DNA from: Methanobrevibacter sp. | GTDB lineage: Archaea; Methanobacteriota; Methanobacteria; Methanobacteriales; Methanobacteriaceae | Reading direction: 5' to 3' | Length of the DNA: 10,357 nt | Assembly: GCA_016291275.1 (NCBI GenBank) | Contig: JAEEWY010000040.1 | Span: 1-10,357 of the forward strand | Part shown: piece after piece, positions 1-5,940 of the stretch | How the letters are laid out: each line of letters starts with the position of its first letter | Position numbering within the stretch: position 1 is the stretch's first letter | Made by a program: the position numbers and the translations under genes | Notes under the pieces: model-generated | The model's database searches: none | What the model was told of the DNA's origin: nothing | The model's input: the letters and a program-made list of their open reading frames with translations, nothing else

Positions 1-417
1 GCTGTCAGCGTTGAAAATAGACATTTCAGTTGGGTCTAACCATTCTCTTTTTGCACCGATCATTGGGTCTGCCATAACAATAATGTAACCTAAACCTTGT
101 TCGTCCATTTCGTCTTTCTTACCTTTACCAGGAGCGTCACCAATGATAATAGCAGGAATATCTTCTGCAGATAATAATTCTCTTGCTCTAGCTGGACCAG
201 GTGCTGCTGGGTTTGGGCTAATGAAAATACAGAAATCTGGGTCGAATTGTTTGAATTTAGGTACAACGTCTTCGACTTGTTCAGGGTTCATTTTTGCTCC
301 AGATCCAAATACTCTTACGTCGATGTTTGGTCTGTCTGCTCTTTCGTCTAATAATAAATCTAATATTGGTGAAGTACCAATATTACCACTTCTTAATATA
401 GCGATTTTAACTACCAT
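1..417 (-). CDS. mtd: F420-dependent methylenetetrahydromethanopterin dehydrogenase, N-terminal part
   Basis: Mtd reversibly reduces methenyl-H4MPT to methylene-H4MPT with F420H2, a cytoplasmic step of CO2-reducing methanogenesis. The gene starts with ATG at 417 and stays open to the window edge, giving 139 residues of the roughly 276 usual for the family. The N-terminus reads MVVKIAILRSGNIGTSPILD, followed by LLLDERADRPNIDV, a GSGAKMNP motif, FISPNPAAPGPARARELL, IIGDAPGKGKKDEM and GYIIVMADPMIGAKREWLDP. All of these are characteristic of Mtd, and I recognise the protein directly. A GTGAT ribosome binding site (about 422-426) lies just upstream. Codon use is tidier than in neighbouring genes (many GGT, GAC, AAC), as expected for a highly expressed catabolic gene. 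The C-terminal half lies outside the window. Identification is very secure. Confidence 0.97.
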   Translation of the reverse strand, partial: MVVKIAILRSGNIGTSPILDLLLDERADRPNIDVRVFGSGAKMNPEQVEDVVPKFKQFDPDFCIFISPNPAAPGPARARELLSAEDIPAIIIGDAPGKGKKDEMDEQGLGYIIVMADPMIGAKREWLDPTEMSIFNADS

Positions 418-481
418 AATATCACAATAATATTTATAGTATTTGCTTATTATAAAGTTAATGTAAAAAAACAAATAAAAA

Positions 482-493
482 ACTTTATATATT
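482..493 (-). promoter_or_regulatory. Possible TATA box of mtd
   Basis: On the minus strand this reads TAATATATAAAG, a good archaeal TATA box, about 65-75 bases upstream of the mtd ATG. It predicts a leader of roughly 40 bases. A second AT-rich candidate (TTTATAATAAG, about 447-457) lies closer and would give a very short leader. The sequence alone does not decide between them. Confidence 0.35.
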
Positions 494-584
494 AGAATAA
501 TTTTTTTTAAAATTTAAGAAAAATTAGTGAAAAAAATAAAGAACATAGAGAAAGTATTTTGGAAAAATAAGGAAAATTTAATCT

Positions 585-634
585 ATTCTAAAAAAATTTA
601 GAATCTTGAAAAAAATGTCAAAATTCTAAAAAAA
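585..634 (-). terminator. Likely terminator after the YitT-like membrane gene
   Basis: The stop codon of the minus-strand gene (637-639) is followed almost at once by T7 on the minus strand (A7 at 628-634). About 30 bases further is a perfect 8-bp inverted repeat, ATTCTAAA-AAAA-TTTAGAAT (585-604). Archaeal termination depends mainly on oligo-T runs, so the T7 is the stronger signal. The stem is AT-only and weak. Confidence 0.45.
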
Positions 635-636
635 CA

Positions 637-1281
637 TTAATTTTGTTCTAGATAATTATCAATTTTTTCACCAAAAATATTGTTGTAAAATTGAATGATG
701 AAACCAACTGTAACAGCTGAAAAAATGGTTCCTTCACGAACCCCTTCAAGGTGGCCTATGAATACCAATGCCAAAATGACACCTATGCTTACAACGGTAA
801 CGTCAAAAAATGGCTTGACCTTACCCCAATCCTTGTTAAGCACTTCACCTATCGCCACCACTGCACCGTCTCCAGGAAGCATGGTAATATCTGACTTAAC
901 TTCAATGACAAGACCGAATGCAAGAACAAGACAGCTTACTATAAGCAAGATCCATTGGCTTATATAATTTGTTGGATTGAGGAAATCAATAAAACTTAAG
1001 TTAAAGTCAATCATATAGCCAAAGAGAATGCAGACAAGCATCTGAGCTATTTGTGACAATGTGATTTTTCTTAAAAGAAGCATTTGGAATATGACAAGCA
1101 AGGCATTGAAAATAATTGTGAATTCCCCTACAGTCAAAGGAAAAGCAACAGATAGAACAGCAGGAATGCATGAAATAGGAGGAGTTCCTAAAGTGGACTT
1201 AAGGGATAATGCAATGCCTAAAGACATTATGGTCACACCAAGAATAAGTAAAATGTATCTGATAATTAATTTTTTATCCAT
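637..1281 (-). CDS. YczE/YyaS/YitT-like integral membrane protein (DUF6198 type)
   Basis: A 214-residue polytopic membrane protein with about five or six hydrophobic segments. The first (about 7-27) runs directly into the motif LGIALSLKSTLGTPPISCIP, typical of the YczE/YitT-like families, where a transmembrane helix is followed by a small-residue 'G..P' turn. A second signature is the segment EVKSDITMLPGDGAVVAIGE (about 127-146), the repeat-related loop in which these proteins carry 'PGDG'. Function in archaea is unknown; bacterial relatives are uncharacterised or weakly linked to transport. ATG at 1281 is preceded by GGAAAGG at a workable spacing. The gene stands alone, divergent from the small gene starting at 1458. 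Family assignment is from recognisable motifs, without a search; a specific substrate cannot be inferred. Confidence 0.8.
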   Translation of the reverse strand: MDKKLIIRYILLILGVTIMSLGIALSLKSTLGTPPISCIPAVLSVAFPLTVGEFTIIFNALLVIFQMLLLRKITLSQIAQMLVCILFGYMIDFNLSFIDFLNPTNYISQWILLIVSCLVLAFGLVIEVKSDITMLPGDGAVVAIGEVLNKDWGKVKPFFDVTVVSIGVILALVFIGHLEGVREGTIFSAVTVGFIIQFYNNIFGEKIDNYLEQN

Positions 1282-1396
1282 CCTAAAACCTTTCCTATCA
1301 ATTTAAAAATAGTTTCCATTTAAATTTAAAGGGATTATGATATTTAAAATTTTTTGATGAGGAGTTTAAGTATTGATTTAGTTTTCGATTTTTAAA

Positions 1397-1405
1397 ATAT
1401 TTAAA
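1397..1405 (+). promoter_or_regulatory. Possible TATA box for the TIGR04076-like gene
   Basis: AATATTTAAA lies about 53-61 bases upstream of the preferred TTG start. Transcription would then begin near 1428, giving a leader of about 30 bases that contains the ribosome binding site. The region is generally AT-rich, so this is tentative. Confidence 0.3.
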
Positions 1406-1445
1406 TGATAAGAAATAAAAAATAATTAAAAACAGATTAAGGTTT

Positions 1446-1451
1446 TAGGTG
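1446..1451 (+). promoter_or_regulatory. Ribosome binding site that fixes a TTG start
   Basis: AGGTGA is a full-strength match to the methanogen anti-Shine-Dalgarno sequence and is followed six bases later by TTG at 1458. The in-frame GTG at 1449-1451 lies inside this site and therefore cannot be the initiator used with it. Confidence 0.75.
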
Positions 1452-1457
1452 AATCAA

Positions 1458-1772
1458 TTGAAAAAAGTTAAGATTACAGTCATGAAAAAAGTAAGGCATG
1501 ATGACTTGATTGAAAAGTATGAAAATCCATTGGAACATGAATGCGATGTAGAATGTGGAGATGTATTCATAGCCAATGGTTGGGAAAAGCCAGATGACTT
1601 CTGCCCTAGCGCATGGGAAGTCTTATCCCCATTTGTAATGGCTTTGGCAAATGGTGCAGAAGACTTTTACGATGGTTGGATGAAGAATAAGAAATCAGCA
1701 ATGATCTCATGCAACGATGGTTTCCGTCCTGTAAGCTTTTTGCTTGAAACCATGGATGAGGATGCTGATTAA
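1458..1772 (+). CDS. Small TIGR04076 family protein
   Basis: With TTG at 1458 as start the product is 104 residues beginning MKKVKITVMKK, which matches the usual start of this family (MKKVKITV...). An alternative GTG nine bases upstream lies within the ribosome binding site and would add only MNQ. Recognisable family features are the early cysteine pair (Cys29, Cys33), the FIANGWEKPDDFCPSAW segment (37-53, Cys49), the ANGAEDFYDGWM block (64-75) and the SCNDGFRPVSF motif (84-94, Cys85). The conserved cysteines suggest a metal or redox role, but no function is established that I know of. The gene is monocistronic, divergent from the membrane gene and convergent with the glycan gene at 1858. CDS is secure; family call is from motif memory. 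Confidence 0.85.
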   Translation: MKKVKITVMKKVRHDDLIEKYENPLEHECDVECGDVFIANGWEKPDDFCPSAWEVLSPFVMALANGAEDFYDGWMKNKKSAMISCNDGFRPVSFLLETMDEDAD

Positions 1773-1829
1773 AAAAATTGTATACATTATACAAAAATTA
1801 TTTTAAAAAAAGTTCATGAAAATAAAATA
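1771..1829 (-). terminator. Terminator element, copy 1 (after the envelope gene pair)
   Basis: On the minus strand, downstream of the stop at 1858, the order is CATGAAC, T7, an AT spacer, the perfect hairpin TTGTATA-ATG-TATACAA (1778-1794), then T7 (1771-1777). A stem followed by oligo-T looks like an intrinsic terminator, and there are two T-runs. The same arrangement occurs after cfbB (6405-6460), sharing the exact 18-mer TATACATTATACAAAAAT on the plus strand. It also lies at the end of the convergent gene (stop 1770-1772), so it may serve both. Confidence 0.6.
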
Positions 1830-1857
1830 AAAAAATAAAAAAATAGATAAAATAAAA

Positions 1858-2979
1858 TTATCTGTATACTTTTCTGCTGTTCCAAATTTGCTTAGTGGAT
1901 TTAAATCCGCTTCTTTTTAATGATTTTTCATCAAAATCATTTATCAAATCCACTAATCTATCAATAGCTATCTCACTATCTTTTACAAGATCTGATTCCT
2001 TTTGGTCTGGTAGATTTTCAAATGCCTCTGGGATTTCATCTATTTTCACGATTGGAATATTAAGTTCCTTAGCCAAATCCACACTGCCATGGGTTTTATG
2101 GAATCCTTCGATTTTCAATGATGGGATATTGAATACTCCCGCTTCAATTGTCATTCCCATACCTGCAGCATAAATCAGGTGGGATGCAGCGTTCATAAAG
2201 CTTAACATATCCACATATTGAGGCAAAACCTTGATGTTTGGGGATAATACCAATTCCTTCACCATATCCCTATCAAACCTGTAAGGTGCAATCAATGCCT
2301 TTAGATTAAGCTCTTCAACAGCCCTTATCAATGGCTCAATATCATCATCCTTCAAATCTCCGCCAAGAACAACAAGGACAAATTCCTTCATTCCATATTC
2401 ACCGTAGATTTCATCCTTGTCAATTAAATTATCTTGTTTTATGTAGTTATCAACATATTTTGCCATTGGATAACCATCGATATTGACAACATTTTGCAGA
2501 CCATAGTTTTTCTCCAGATAATCCTTATATTCATTTGTGGGAACAGTGACAAGATTTGCTTGTGAAATGACCTCAATAGGATTGTAGATATCCTGCTCTA
2601 TATGCAAGACTGGAATATTCAAAATGTTTGCAGCTACAATGGCTTTTCTAACATCCCCAGCATTTCCTGCAGTAATCAACAAATCAATACCCTTTCCTTT
2701 AAGGGCATTGAATGACTTTAGGATATCCTTTGAAATGAGATACGCCAATTTTCCAAGAGAATTCTTTTTCCCTCTTCTGCCTTCTCCAATAGAATAAGTT
2801 TCATCACAATAAGGTTCAAGGAAATCTCTTGATGATTCACCATGATAAAGGCCTATAATCTTATTGATCTTAAAGCTTAATTTGCCTTCATTTTCCCTCT
2901 CCCTTAACTTTTCAATGATTGGAATGATTGTCTTGGAAGGAGTAATCTCTCCTGCAATAGCTATATTCTTAGATTTCAT
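1858..2979 (-). CDS. GT-B fold glycosyltransferase/epimerase-like protein of envelope glycan synthesis
   Basis: Preferred start is ATG at 2979 (373 residues, MKSKNIAIAGEITPS). The longer reading from GTG at 2988 begins inside the Shine-Dalgarno AAGGGGTG. The N-terminal half has a Rossmann-like start (IAIAGEITPSKTIIP, 6-20) and the stretch DLLITAGNAGDVRKAIVAAN (99-118) followed by NIPVLHIEQD (121-130). That pattern (D-x-x-x-x-x-G-D ... AA ... IPVxHxE) is like UDP-GlcNAc 2-epimerases and GT-B transferases. The C-terminal half has VLVVLGGDL (201-209) and a MurG-like donor-site region, SHLIYAAGMGMTIEAGVFNIPSLKI (about 266-290). Its start overlaps the end of the upstream polymerase gene by 11 bases, implying translational coupling in one transcript. 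Likely role: nucleotide-sugar-dependent step in cell-surface glycan or pseudomurein-related assembly. Exact substrate is unknown; epimerase versus transferase is unresolved. Confidence 0.75.
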   Translation of the reverse strand: MKSKNIAIAGEITPSKTIIPIIEKLRERENEGKLSFKINKIIGLYHGESSRDFLEPYCDETYSIGEGRRGKKNSLGKLAYLISKDILKSFNALKGKGIDLLITAGNAGDVRKAIVAANILNIPVLHIEQDIYNPIEVISQANLVTVPTNEYKDYLEKNYGLQNVVNIDGYPMAKYVDNYIKQDNLIDKDEIYGEYGMKEFVLVVLGGDLKDDDIEPLIRAVEELNLKALIAPYRFDRDMVKELVLSPNIKVLPQYVDMLSFMNAASHLIYAAGMGMTIEAGVFNIPSLKIEGFHKTHGSVDLAKELNIPIVKIDEIPEAFENLPDQKESDLVKDSEIAIDRLVDLINDFDEKSLKRSGFKSTKQIWNSRKVYR

Positions 2980-4114
2980 GATTTGCACCCCTTAGGAAAT
3001 GGATGATGAGGAAAATTCCGATTAAATAGAATAGCCAAACGACAACATCAGTTGGGCCTGTCTCTATCCAGATGATTGTTTGTGCAAGCAAAATTCCATA
3101 GAATGCTGTAAATATTTCCTTTTTGTAATTCTGTATGCTGTGTAATGTCTTGAGGATGAATCCTAATAAGAACATTTGAATAAGCATTCCTACAATACCG
3201 AAGTCAAGCAATGCAGGGCCGAATATTGTTGAGGTTATGGAATGAACCTGTCCTAATGTAGCTTGGCCAACTAAAACCCTTGCATCTGAATGTGTGAAGA
3301 ATCCTGTCAATGTTGCATAGAATAGATTTCCCATAGTGGCACATTGATTCTCGATAGCCTTCGAAAGTATATTTAATGTAAATGCTGCCCTATAAGAGAC
3401 CAATTCAATTGGATTCAATGACCAGTGCTGCCAGCTGATGGCTTGAACTGCAATGAATCCAACCGCCAAAAGCACTACTGCAATAGCCAAAATAGCTAAA
3501 ATTATGTATTTCACATCAACATCCCTTGTATAGTACAAGGTTATAAGTGCAGAAAGCATGATTGCAATAGGAGTGGTCCTATATCCTGTAAGAGCAAAGA
3601 GGACCAAACCGATTAATAGCAATAGGTAATGGGATTTTCTATTGTATCTTGCAAGCAAGACATTGATTGAAGGCAAGAAAATAATGTATGAAATTAGCCA
3701 TATTTTAGTTGCTGCCTTTGCCTTTAATGTAGCAGAGAAAAGTGGAATTCCACCTAATAAAGCTATGTTTATAACCTGCAAGAGAATACCTAATAAAACC
3801 AGTCCCACAAGAATCATTTCCTTTTTTGAATATGAGTCGGATAATGATAATTTCTCGGGGTTTAGAATTTTTTTAGGAGCACCGCCTACATCGATTTTAA
3901 ATTTTTTGCTTAAGATGCAGTTAGATGAAAAAACTCCAAGAATAAAGAACAATAGCCCTAACCCAACATAGAGATACAAATCTAAATTTGGGGAAGGCAA
4001 TTCCTGATAAAAATACCACATAGGCATAGCTATGATTAGAAATAGTATTGTCATTACGACAATAAGCAGTGGATTGAATAAATCAAAATTTCCATTTTTA
4101 AAATTAAAGTTCAT
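2969..4114 (-). CDS. Oligosaccharide repeat-unit polymerase (Wzy-like) family membrane protein
   Basis: 381 residues, mostly hydrophobic, with about ten membrane segments (roughly 12-35, 44-64, 99-122, 140-157, 163-178, 180-194, 203-229, 300-328, 337-355, 358-376). The layout resembles O-antigen polymerase-like proteins: a central LTGYRTTPIAIMLSALIT stretch with conserved Gly/Arg, a long outward loop (about 230-300) containing FFTHSDARVLVGQATLGQ, and a late helix with LLDFGIVGMLIQ. In this family the protein joins lipid-linked repeat units at the membrane. ATG at 4114 has AAGGGG six bases upstream (4121-4126). It is first of a two-gene unit with the GT-B-like gene, overlapping it by 11 bases. 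In a pseudomurein-walled methanogen the glycan could be a surface polysaccharide or wall polymer. Family call is good; substrate unknown. Confidence 0.8.
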   Translation of the reverse strand: MNFNFKNGNFDLFNPLLIVVMTILFLIIAMPMWYFYQELPSPNLDLYLYVGLGLLFFILGVFSSNCILSKKFKIDVGGAPKKILNPEKLSLSDSYSKKEMILVGLVLLGILLQVINIALLGGIPLFSATLKAKAATKIWLISYIIFLPSINVLLARYNRKSHYLLLLIGLVLFALTGYRTTPIAIMLSALITLYYTRDVDVKYIILAILAIAVVLLAVGFIAVQAISWQHWSLNPIELVSYRAAFTLNILSKAIENQCATMGNLFYATLTGFFTHSDARVLVGQATLGQVHSITSTIFGPALLDFGIVGMLIQMFLLGFILKTLHSIQNYKKEIFTAFYGILLAQTIIWIETGPTDVVVWLFYLIGIFLIIHFLRGANHEI

Positions 4115-4197
4115 AAAAAACCCCTTATAAAAGCATTATTTTAGATTTTGTCGAAACTATTATAATAATTTTATTAAATGGGCTATTCTTAAGAAAT

Positions 4198-4207
4198 CTT
4201 TATAAAT
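4198..4207 (-). promoter_or_regulatory. Possible TATA box of the envelope gene pair
   Basis: ATTTATAAAG on the minus strand is a near-ideal archaeal TATA box, about 85 bases before the polymerase ATG, predicting a leader of about 55-60 bases. A weaker AT-rich alternative, ATTATAATAG, lies at about 4157-4170. Confidence 0.35.
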
Positions 4208-4263
4208 CAAAGCCGATGTTTTTGAAAATCATTGATCTCAACTAACTTGAAACAAAAAATTGA

Positions 4264-4398
4264 AAAAATTTTCCCATTGAAAAAGAAAAAAAGTGTATTG
4301 AAAAATGTTTTGAGAATATGAAAAGTATACAAGATACTAAAAAAGACAGATATTTTAAGACTAATGATTTTAATACTATAGAACAAATGTTCCAATAG
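4264..4398 (+). pseudogene. Possible gene remnant (weak)
   Basis: The frame is open from 4264 to a TAG at 4396-4398 and its codons give a protein-like composition, ending IEKCFENMKSIQDTKK and then DRYFKTNDFNTIEQMFQ. The stretch has normal charged and aromatic residues instead of the poly-Lys/Asn/Phe output of random AT-rich DNA. There is no good start: the only ATG (4318) lacks a ribosome binding site, and a TGA at 4261 interrupts the frame upstream. It could be the decayed end of a small gene or transposase, or chance. I do not recognise a family. Confidence 0.2.
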
Positions 4399-4621
4399 AT
4401 AAAAAAATCGTCAAGTAATACAAAAAATCATGAAATTTCAAGGAAGATCGTTGAAAAATTTGAAAAATTTATGAAAATTTCGTGATAATATCATTTTTGA
4501 GAGGAAAAAATCGTAAAAATAAATGATATTACAAAAGATTTGAAATGATGATGAAAATAAATTAACATGATTATGTTTTGATAATAACATTCGAAAAATT
4601 TTTGAAAAATTTAAAAAAAAC

Positions 4622-4646
4622 TTACACTTGAAACTTACGTCAAGGA
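4622..4646 (+). repeat. ORB-like element 1
   Basis: The core TTACACTTGAAA (4622-4633) resembles archaeal mini-ORB sites bound by Orc1/Cdc6. It is followed by CTTACGTCAAGGA. The whole 25 bases match ORB-like element 2 at 20 positions, so the conserved unit extends beyond the core. Function is inferred from resemblance only. Confidence 0.55.
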
Positions 4647-4696
4647 ATTTCTGGCCCTGAAATTAGCAAAAAATGATAATAACAGGTTAACTCATT

Positions 4697-4721
4697 ATAC
4701 ACTTGAAATTTATGTCTAAGA
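4697..4721 (+). repeat. ORB-like element 2
   Basis: The core ATACACTTGAAA (4697-4708), followed by TTTATGTCTAAGA, is the partner of element 1 and has the same orientation, 75 bases away. It is preceded immediately by GTTAACTCATT (4686-4696) and followed by AGTTACAA, so it sits inside a TAACTC/GAGTTA pair. Confidence 0.55.
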
Positions 4722-4860
4722 GTTACAATGAAAATAAGTGAAAATTTACAACTCAAAGAATGAAAAATGCATATGAATTGAATATTCATAAAAATAAAAT
4801 GATATTACAATTTTGAAATGAAAAAACTGAAAAAATAGAAGAAAAAAATTGATACAAATA

Positions 4861-4900
4861 GAATATAATAGAATATAATAGAATATAATAGAATATAATA
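4861..4900. repeat. Tandem repeat, four perfect copies of GAATATAATA
   Basis: Four uninterrupted identical 10-bp units, entirely A/T except for one G per unit. A degenerate unit (GATACAAATA) precedes them and AT-only sequence follows. The period is close to one helical turn, so the tract could be intrinsically bent or easily unwound. It lies 33 bases beyond the stop codon of the coiled-coil gene. It may vary in copy number between strains. Confidence 0.9.
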
Positions 4901-4932
4901 TAATAAAAAAATAGAGTTATAGAAGATGATGA

Positions 4933-5628
4933 TTAATCATCTTGTTTTTCAGCTTCCAAGACATAAGTTTCCTTTGGCTTGCTGTCAATTTGCAAGTCGC
5001 TGTCATCAGGTTGTCTGTTTAATAGACGATCAATGAAGCTTCTGTTTTTATATCTGTCAATTAAAAGCCTATCAGCAGTTAGCAATTGATCCTTATAAGC
5101 GATTTCCTTAAGGGTGTCCTGAAGTTGCTGGTTGACATTATGCAATTCCTTGTCCTTTTCTAAAACAAGTTCATCATGTCTTTTCCTCTCTTCAAGGAGA
5201 TTTTCTTCAGCCTTTTGCTGAGCTAAATCTGCCTTTGCCCTTTCAAGCCTAATCTCTTCATTAGCCTGTTTGATAAGCTGATCTTTCTCATCAATAATTT
5301 CATAGCATTTTGCAATGGCAGATTTGTTTTCTTCAACCAGGTCCATGATTTCCTTATTCTTATCTGAAATCTCCTGATTCCTTTGTTCCATAATTTCATT
5401 TATGGAAGAATCCGCTTCACTGCGTGATTGCTTCAAATCTGAAATGGTATTCTTATTATCGTCAATTTTAGCTTTAAGATCATCGATCTCATTTAGATAA
5501 GATTCATATTCACTTATCCTAAGAATCATTACCTTCTCTCCACCTTCAAAATTATCTTTTTTTGATAAGTCGATACGATAAGTGAAACTGTTTCCTCTCT
5601 TATATTGTTTGACTTCCTTTTCCAACAT
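4933..5628 (-). CDS. Coiled-coil protein with a MazE/AbrB-like N-terminus
   Basis: 231 residues starting at ATG 5628, with GAAGGTA (5634-5640) as ribosome binding site. Residues 5-36 (EVKQYKRGNSFTYRIDLSKK... GEKVMIL) follow the swapped-hairpin AbrB/MazE pattern 'K-R-G-N-S-x-x-x-R-I ... G-E-x-V-x-I', which usually binds DNA as a dimer. Residues about 40-195 are a long charged heptad-rich coiled coil (Glu, Lys, Asp, Gln, Leu, Ile) without proline. A short basic/hydrophobic patch follows (NRSFIDRLLNRQ, 195-206), then an acidic tail. I recognise no named family. The organisation (DNA-binding head, coiled coil, short terminal patch) recalls accessory proteins next to plasmid origins, and the gene sits between two repeat arrays. 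My inference is that it binds these repeats and acts in replication, partition or chromosome organisation. A repeat copy (5651-5660) in its leader suggests autoregulation. Confidence 0.9.
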   Translation of the reverse strand: MLEKEVKQYKRGNSFTYRIDLSKKDNFEGGEKVMILRISEYESYLNEIDDLKAKIDDNKNTISDLKQSRSEADSSINEIMEQRNQEISDKNKEIMDLVEENKSAIAKCYEIIDEKDQLIKQANEEIRLERAKADLAQQKAEENLLEERKRHDELVLEKDKELHNVNQQLQDTLKEIAYKDQLLTADRLLIDRYKNRSFIDRLLNRQPDDSDLQIDSKPKETYVLEAEKQDD

Positions 5629-5668
5629 AAAAATACCTTCGTAATGAAAAAAATGATATTATCAATGA

Positions 5669-5678
5669 ATTTTTTAAA
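5669..5678 (-). promoter_or_regulatory. Possible promoter of the coiled-coil gene
   Basis: The minus strand reads AATTTAAAAA about 41-50 bases before the ATG at 5628, a weak TATA-like box. The AAATGATATT repeat at 5651-5660 would then overlap the transcription start, so a repeat-binding protein could control the gene. The region is so AT-rich that other boxes, such as 5683-5692, are possible. Confidence 0.3.
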
Positions 5679-5927
5679 TTACATAATATAATCATAAAAT
5701 AAAAAATTATTAACATTATTATATATGTTAACTCATTGCATATAAACTTAATTTAAAAAACTATAAAAAAAATTAATTTGTAACTCAAAAAATTGAAAAA
5801 AATTATAAAAAAATGACGATGAGTCATAATGATATTACATCGATAATTCTGCTGTGATAATTTGAGTTATCACTTTTTTGAGATAATCTGAAAATTTGAA
5901 AAAATCTGAAAAAAATAGCTGGTGCCA

Positions 5928-5940
5928 TTTCAAGTGTAAA
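5928..5940 (-). repeat. ORB-like element 3
   Basis: On the minus strand this is TTTACACTTGAAA, containing the exact 12-base core of element 1, in the opposite orientation to elements 1 and 2. It is preceded on its own strand by TTGTAACTCAAAT, so the TAACTC-then-ORB arrangement of element 2 is repeated here. Inverted ORB elements around AT-rich DNA are typical of archaeal origins. Confidence 0.55.

Larger units (their letters stand above)
4441..4932. other. Left repeat array of a candidate replication origin
   Basis: This non-coding stretch is very AT-rich and dense in repeats shared with the other side of the coiled-coil gene. AAATGATATT occurs at 4521-4530 and 4797-4806, both extended to the exact 14-mer AAATGATATTACAA, and as its complement at 4487-4496. 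ATTAACATGATT is at 4561-4572. GTTAACTCATT is at 4686-4696. GAGTTACAA is at 4720-4728, and ACAACTCAAA at about 4748-4757. ATGCATATGAATT is at 4767-4779. Two ORB-like elements and a tandem decamer repeat are listed separately. Iteron-like repeats in AT-rich DNA are the hallmark of replication origins, partition sites and plasmid control regions. The rest of the gap back to 4115 holds only the polymerase promoter and the possible remnant. Confidence 0.55.

Noticed and set aside
143..430. 95-codon plus-strand open frame
   Set aside because: It lies opposite mtd, whose minus-strand product is unmistakable; the plus frame is a shadow.
4207..4395. 62-codon minus-strand open frame rich in Phe, Ile and Leu
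   Set aside because: Its composition is what random A-rich DNA gives on the opposite strand, it has no ribosome binding site and it resembles no family. The other strand is more protein-like.
4540..4560. ATGATGA stretch resembling a C box of a C/D guide RNA
   Set aside because: No D box (CTGA) or second C'/D' pair at suitable spacing, so no sRNA can be supported.
4933..5628. Coiled-coil gene as a toxin-antitoxin MazE antitoxin
   Set aside because: The N-terminus fits a MazE/AbrB fold, but the protein is about three times longer than an antitoxin and no small toxin gene overlaps or adjoins it.
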